NCBI RefSeq assembly: GCF_000003605.2
Contig: NW_003134344.1
Location: 226,278-239,804, forward strand
Direction: 5' to 3'
Source: Saccoglossus kowalevskii
Taxonomy: Eukaryota; Hemichordata; Enteropneusta; Harrimaniidae
Length of the DNA: 13,527 nucleotides
Part shown: positions 9,860 to 13,527 of the stretch, one piece after another
Numbering within the stretch: the first letter of the stretch is position 1
Layout of the letters: each line of letters starts with the position of its first letter
Notes under the pieces: generated by a model
What the model saw: only the letters and a program-made list of their open reading frames with translations
The model's database searches: none
What the model was told of the DNA's origin: nothing
Made by a program: the position numbers and the translations under genes

Positions 9860-11061
9860 TCCGGATTATACAGCGGAACCATAAATCAGAGGGGCTTTAA
9901 ATTTGAAACGAAGTATTGTTATTCTAAAAAAAACATTGCATATATGCTTTAGGGTGTAAACAGCTGAAGCCATGCACATGCATTGGGTAATAGCTTTAGA
10001 GCTTTAGACAAGTACTGTAAAATACCAGCGTATTTATATTTAGTGCAGTTAATTTACTGCGTGGGCCAGGTACTTTTATACACAAAAAAGTCAATGCATA
10101 GACCCCCGTTTCAATCATATTATGTGGCATGTACTCAAACGACGCCCTGTGTGCTGATTATAATTTTTAGTAATATAATGCAATTGCTGAAAAACACACA
10201 ATTACAATATATGATAAATATTCACGAAGACTAATATATTACCTATTTTAGTACATTATATATTGCAACCAAGATGGATAAGTCTTATCTATGTAATTCT
10301 GTCCCAACTTAAATAATTACGTATTTCAAATCGAAACATCAACATCTGATAGACTCGTACACCTGCACATACCGTTCACTTACCAACAACACAACACTGG
10401 TTATTTTCCAAAATACAGTTACCATATGTATTTTATTAACAGGGGAGACTTGATACGTTAGCGATGTATCGCTTTCTATCATTATGTTTTGCGTATAAAA
10501 ATGTTTGCATGTACATTTTATTCCTAATGAAGAACGCTTCAGTAACTGTGTTTTCTATTGTTAGGCAAGTGACCCTAGTATCGTTACTGTAAGCTATCGT
10601 ATGTAATATGTCTATCGTCTTTTTCATGCGGAAGTTCATCCAACTTAAGCCCCCCTTCACTGATGTAACCATTAATGAATAAAATCCCATATAATATAAT
10701 ATAAGAGACTAAAAGAATGCCTAATCATTAAATGGGAGAGTGATTGGATGGCTATATTAGGATAATACAAAATATTAAGAACTGTGAATAAAATGCAAAT
10801 TATATTCTTAAGGATTTCCCTCTATACGCTTCCGATGTTTTAGTACTAGATGCTTTATTGGACTCAACAAATATACACATAGTAGAGTTAATGTATCATT
10901 CCGAAAAATAATCAAACAGTTGTTGGTGTTGGAAGTACATATCTTTTATATCGTCTCGAACAGGTAAATTGCTCGTTCAATTGTAAAATTTTATAACGAT
11001 TTATATTACCGTCTAGTGTCTTATTACATGTATGTAAATCTAATACGATATAAATGTAGAA

Positions 11062-11073
11062 ATGTAATTACAT
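11062..11073. other. 12-bp palindrome ATGTAATTACAT
   Basis: This is a perfect 12-bp dyad with a TAATTA homeodomain-like core. Such cores are frequent in AT-rich DNA, so it is listed for completeness only. Confidence 0.3.
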
Positions 11074-11212
11074 ATAGTTTTTTATTTGTTACAACAAAGC
11101 TCATAAGTTAAGCAATGAACTTGATAAGATGATGCAGGCAAAACATGGCTGTCTAATAAATGTTTTCGGACCAAACACAAATTGAAATAATTTCACACGG
11201 GTTGTCTATACC

Positions 11213-11505
11213 AAGCATTTTTACGGTGCGAATATATGCGTCAATTGACGTAGAGCTACTGATTCAAGTGATTGAACTATATGGTACAGTCCATTCATAC
11301 TACTAATTAAATAGCTGAGAATGAGAGTGCAAATCCCATATTGAAGTTTTAAATTTTCATATGTTTGTTTTGTCTACCTTTGAATATATGACAGCACTGA
11401 ATAAACGTAGATAAAATAAACTTGCAAAAATTCTAACCCGGAAGAAATTATATTTACTATTACACATATAGGAATAGGAACGTGAAACTTGTCTGGTCAA
11501 TTATA
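11213..11505 (-). repeat. Palindrome right arm, block F partner (weak)
   Basis: This loosely matches the reverse complement of 5085-5435. Anchors are AAGCATTTTTACGG (11213), TCCATTCATACTAC (11290) and a weak stretch around 11435-11500. Order supports it more than identity does. Confidence 0.5.
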
Positions 11506-11549
11506 CTGGTCATACCCATAACTTTCATTAGGAACAGGCGTACGCGTTA

Positions 11550-11665
11550 ATTAGGTAGAATAATTACCGTAGTCACATTGCATTTGTTTGATATGATGTG
11601 CTACCTAACTGTGCCTATCTTGTGTTAACAACGATAATACATTGTTTTATGGTATTCTCCTCCTA
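11550..11665 (-). repeat. Palindrome right arm, block E partner
   Basis: This is the reverse complement partner of 4889-5045. Anchors are TAGTCACATTGCATTT (11570), CTACCTAACTGTG (11601), CGATAATACATTGT (11632) and GGTATTCTCCTCC (11651). It lacks the roughly 30 bases that the left copy has near 4943-4973. Confidence 0.82.
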
Positions 11666-11682
11666 CCAACCAGAAAATAACA

Positions 11683-12050
11683 AAATAACTAAGAGTTGTT
11701 GCGAAGAACACATGATGAGTCGTGAATGATAATGATTTAATTCATTGGTGGATAACCAAAATAATACAAGCTGTCATGGCGATAACCTGGGTTTATAAAA
11801 GTGAACGTTTTAACTGTTATTTTCCTGACGTTTTAAGTGAAATGTTCGTCGATTTGACAGTATGCTGACATGATTGGGGTGACATGTGTAGTAAAGCGTG
11901 GTTAAATTTAAGGAACTAAGCATTTAATCTTGTTTTGTAAAATTCATTAACCTGCTTTTTGTCAGTCGGCATGTCTTAAGTGGGGCAAGTGTTGATAGTA
12001 ACATTATAGAATCAAGACTCTCAGTTAGTAAGAGTATAATGTATATATTG
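11683..12050 (-). repeat. Palindrome right arm, block D partner
   Basis: This is the reverse complement partner of 4456-4870. It holds the 116-bp ungapped core at 11812-11927 with 8 differences from 4627-4742. The outer part shares CTCAGTTAGTAAG (12020) and TGTTGATAGTAAC (11990). No open frame spans the conserved core in both copies, which argues for duplicated non-coding DNA rather than a gene. Confidence 0.93.
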
Positions 12051-12054
12051 TATG

Positions 12055-12347
12055 ATATATTGTATTTCTGGCACGTACATGCTTTGACATATACATAGGC
12101 CTATACTAGTTATTAGTTACTCAAACACGCAACTCTCAAATGATTTCGACAACGCAAGTCGAGTGTTTTATATTACCCGGACAATGACTGCCAAGCAATC
12201 ACACGTCTTGTCTTATATTTACAGTAAAAATATTATTGTACGGCAGTAAATTTACAGATTATTTGATGGGAACCGGTTTATATTTTTACATTTCTTTTAC
12301 TTTGTAATCCTGCTATATAGGTATTTCTAAATATATATGATGTTACC
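12055..12347 (-). repeat. Palindrome right arm, block C partner
   Basis: This is the reverse complement partner of 3749-4072, with the 32-bp perfect match at 12055-12086. An ATAGGCCTAT dyad (12095-12104) is private to this copy. Further out, CGCAACTCTCAAATGATTT (12128), CAATCACACG (12197) and TTTCTTTTACTTTGTAATCC (12291) mirror the left arm. Confidence 0.88.
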
Positions 12348-12364
12348 TAGCTATATGTGGTTTG

Positions 12365-12510
12365 GCATAATTTTACATAAAACAATATATATTAAAAATA
12401 TATAAATATATTGCACTACACTAAACTACTATGATATATGAGATAGAGGACAATATATAATGTTTTGGTGAACATTTTAGTGGACGTGTTCATGTCTACA
12501 TGATGACAGT
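12365..12510 (-). repeat. Palindrome right arm, block B partner
   Basis: This is the reverse complement partner of 3495-3605. TGGACGTGTTCATGTC (12481) is the clearest anchor. An AT-rich hairpin CAATATAT...ATATATTG (12383-12413) lies inside and may be self-complementary by composition alone. Confidence 0.65.
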
Positions 12511-12754
12511 TGACGATTGCCTGCGTCAGCTTACAGGCAAATATGAACCACATGGTAAAACCATCATAACAATACGTACTATGCAGCTTAATCACGTATT
12601 TAAAATGACGTATAGTACTTGTTTTTTGTTCGTATACGTTTTTTACGAGGAAATTATTATCATGCCAATTATGAAAGGATTTGAATGTTTGGGTTATTAT
12701 TAATATTTTCAATTAAACTGTATTTAAAAAAATACAATCAACAAACTTAAGCAC
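12511..12754. other. Arm segment with weak or no pairing
   Basis: This lies between blocks B and A on the right. The left equivalent holds the MITE-like insertion and about 110 bp of poorly matching DNA. A hairpin TTGCCTG...CAGGCAA occurs at about 12517-12540. Frames open on both strands (12416-12712 minus, 12500-12703 plus) overlap each other and have no domain or left-arm counterpart, so I do not call genes. Confidence 0.5.
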
Positions 12755-12930
12755 ATAGTATGAATGGAATGTTCTGTGATACTAATTTGTTATAGTTCAA
12801 CGTTCACTTTTTGGAGTTTAATAAATGTAGGTGACAACATACGAGACAACATACTGAATCGTCAAACAAGCATGTTATAATTACTTCAATACCCAAAGCT
12901 ACTTTCAACAGTAACAAAACTAAACTGATT
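12755..12930 (-). repeat. Palindrome right arm, block A partner
   Basis: This is the reverse complement partner of 2716-2880, strongest at 12755-12825. A private 12-bp tandem of GACAACATAC (12833-12842 and 12845-12854) interrupts the outer part. Outward of about 12930 I see no further match. Confidence 0.7.
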
Positions 12931-13527
12931 CTTGAAGAAAGCATATCATATCATTGTCACATTATAACCTAGTATGCGTAAGTAGATACCTGCAGTGTAC
13001 ATCACTTTAGATGATATTGTTCTCAACAAAGATCTACCCAGGTGTGACAGAAGTTAGGTTGACGACAGGTTGCCCAGCTCTACTAATTATTATGCAGTTT
13101 CCTTTCTTTCTGTTCCCTCGTGTTAATGACCGAAATTAAATGCAAGTTCATCTCACCTAAAACACAGTCCTTGGAAGGTTGTTCTGAAGCAGAATCTTGC
13201 TGGGCAAACTAAATTTTGCTTTTTGTATGGGCGCTAGAAAAGTGGCTATATTTCTAGTATAAGCCGTGTCCAATCTAGTAAATAGAACCAATGTGTTCAG
13301 ATATTCTGGCAGGAATATACAAAGAAGACAGTAGCTTTAACTAGCTATTGTGGGTATTTAGGGACAACACATCGGAGATGTCTTGTTGTGTATATACAAG
13401 TCAATTGATGTGCACAGAGAGGGGCTCAATGCAGTGAACTCATTTGCCATCTTGAATTTATCAAGCAGTTATGCTACATTAGCTACGTGTTGCCTCACAT
13501 GGAACTATGTGCTACATTACCGGGAGC
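12931..13527. other. Unique flank, no gene seen
   Basis: AT-rich DNA with no supported gene, RNA or repeat. A short direct repeat GCTACATTA occurs at 13473 and 13511. Nothing here matches the left flank before 2716, so the palindrome ends within or just inside this boundary. Confidence 0.55.

Larger units (their letters stand above)
7691..11190. other. About 3.5 kb of right-arm-only DNA, no gene seen
   Basis: The left arm passes from block F to block G in about 50 bp (5436-5487), but on the right the same step spans about 3.5 kb. So DNA was inserted here or deleted on the left. No transposase, reverse transcriptase or other domain appears in any frame. The longest frames are under 90 codons. 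One at 7809-8000 starts beside an acceptor-like TTTATACAG (about 7860), but there is no matching donor or conserved motif. I found no terminal inverted repeat at the edges, which are only located to within tens of bases. Confidence 0.5.

Noticed and set aside
12416-12712. Overlapping open frames on both strands (98 codons minus, 67 codons plus)
   Set aside because: Neither has a motif, they are mutually exclusive shadows of each other, and the left-arm equivalent keeps neither frame.
2716-12930. Palindrome as an assembly or amplification artefact (two haplotypes or a folded read joined head to head)
   Set aside because: The arms differ by many substitutions, by gaps and by separate insertions with their own flanking duplications, which a chimeric join of near-identical sequence would not produce. 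It is not fully excluded without long reads.

Overview
This window reads as non-coding DNA from a eukaryotic nuclear genome, probably an animal. It is AT-rich throughout and carries long (AT)n microsatellites, short transposon-like insertions and degenerate minisatellite DNA. Every open frame is short (about 110 codons or fewer). None shows a recognisable domain, a conserved motif or a convincing exon with paired splice sites. I see no tRNA, rRNA, CRISPR array or bacterial-type operon. I cannot name the species; a marine invertebrate is only a guess.

Layout. Bases 1-287 hold two (AT)n tracts around a 116-bp unique piece, followed by a degenerate minisatellite of roughly 60-bp units (about 338-560). 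Bases 600-2700 are featureless AT-rich DNA, apart from one perfect 16-bp palindrome.

The main structure is a large, diverged, interrupted palindrome from about 2716 to 12930. I found it by comparing the sequence with its own reverse complement. Seven blocks on the left (A to G) pair in strict mirror order with seven on the right: 2716-2880 with 12755-12930; 3495-3605 with 12365-12510; 3749-4072 with 12055-12347; 4456-4870 with 11683-12050; 4889-5045 with 11550-11665; 5085-5435 with 11213-11505; and 5488-5790 with 7372-7690. The arms surround a spacer of about 1.58 kb (5791-7371). The best part is 116 bp without gaps and with only 8 differences; there is also a 32-bp perfect match. Other blocks are far more diverged.

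The arms differ by insertions or losses. The left arm has a 483-bp MITE-like element (2892-3374) between identical 8-bp flanks, and a CpG-dense segment of about 380 bp (4073-4455). The right arm has about 3.5 kb of extra DNA (7691 to about 11190). That extra DNA holds a second small candidate MITE (9608-9746, 10-bp terminal inverted repeats, 6-bp flanking repeats).

The simplest history is an old inverted duplication, or two head-to-head copies of one long repeat, later broken by insertions. No genes work together here; the interest is structural. The alignments were made by eye, so block edges are accurate to perhaps 10-30 bp.
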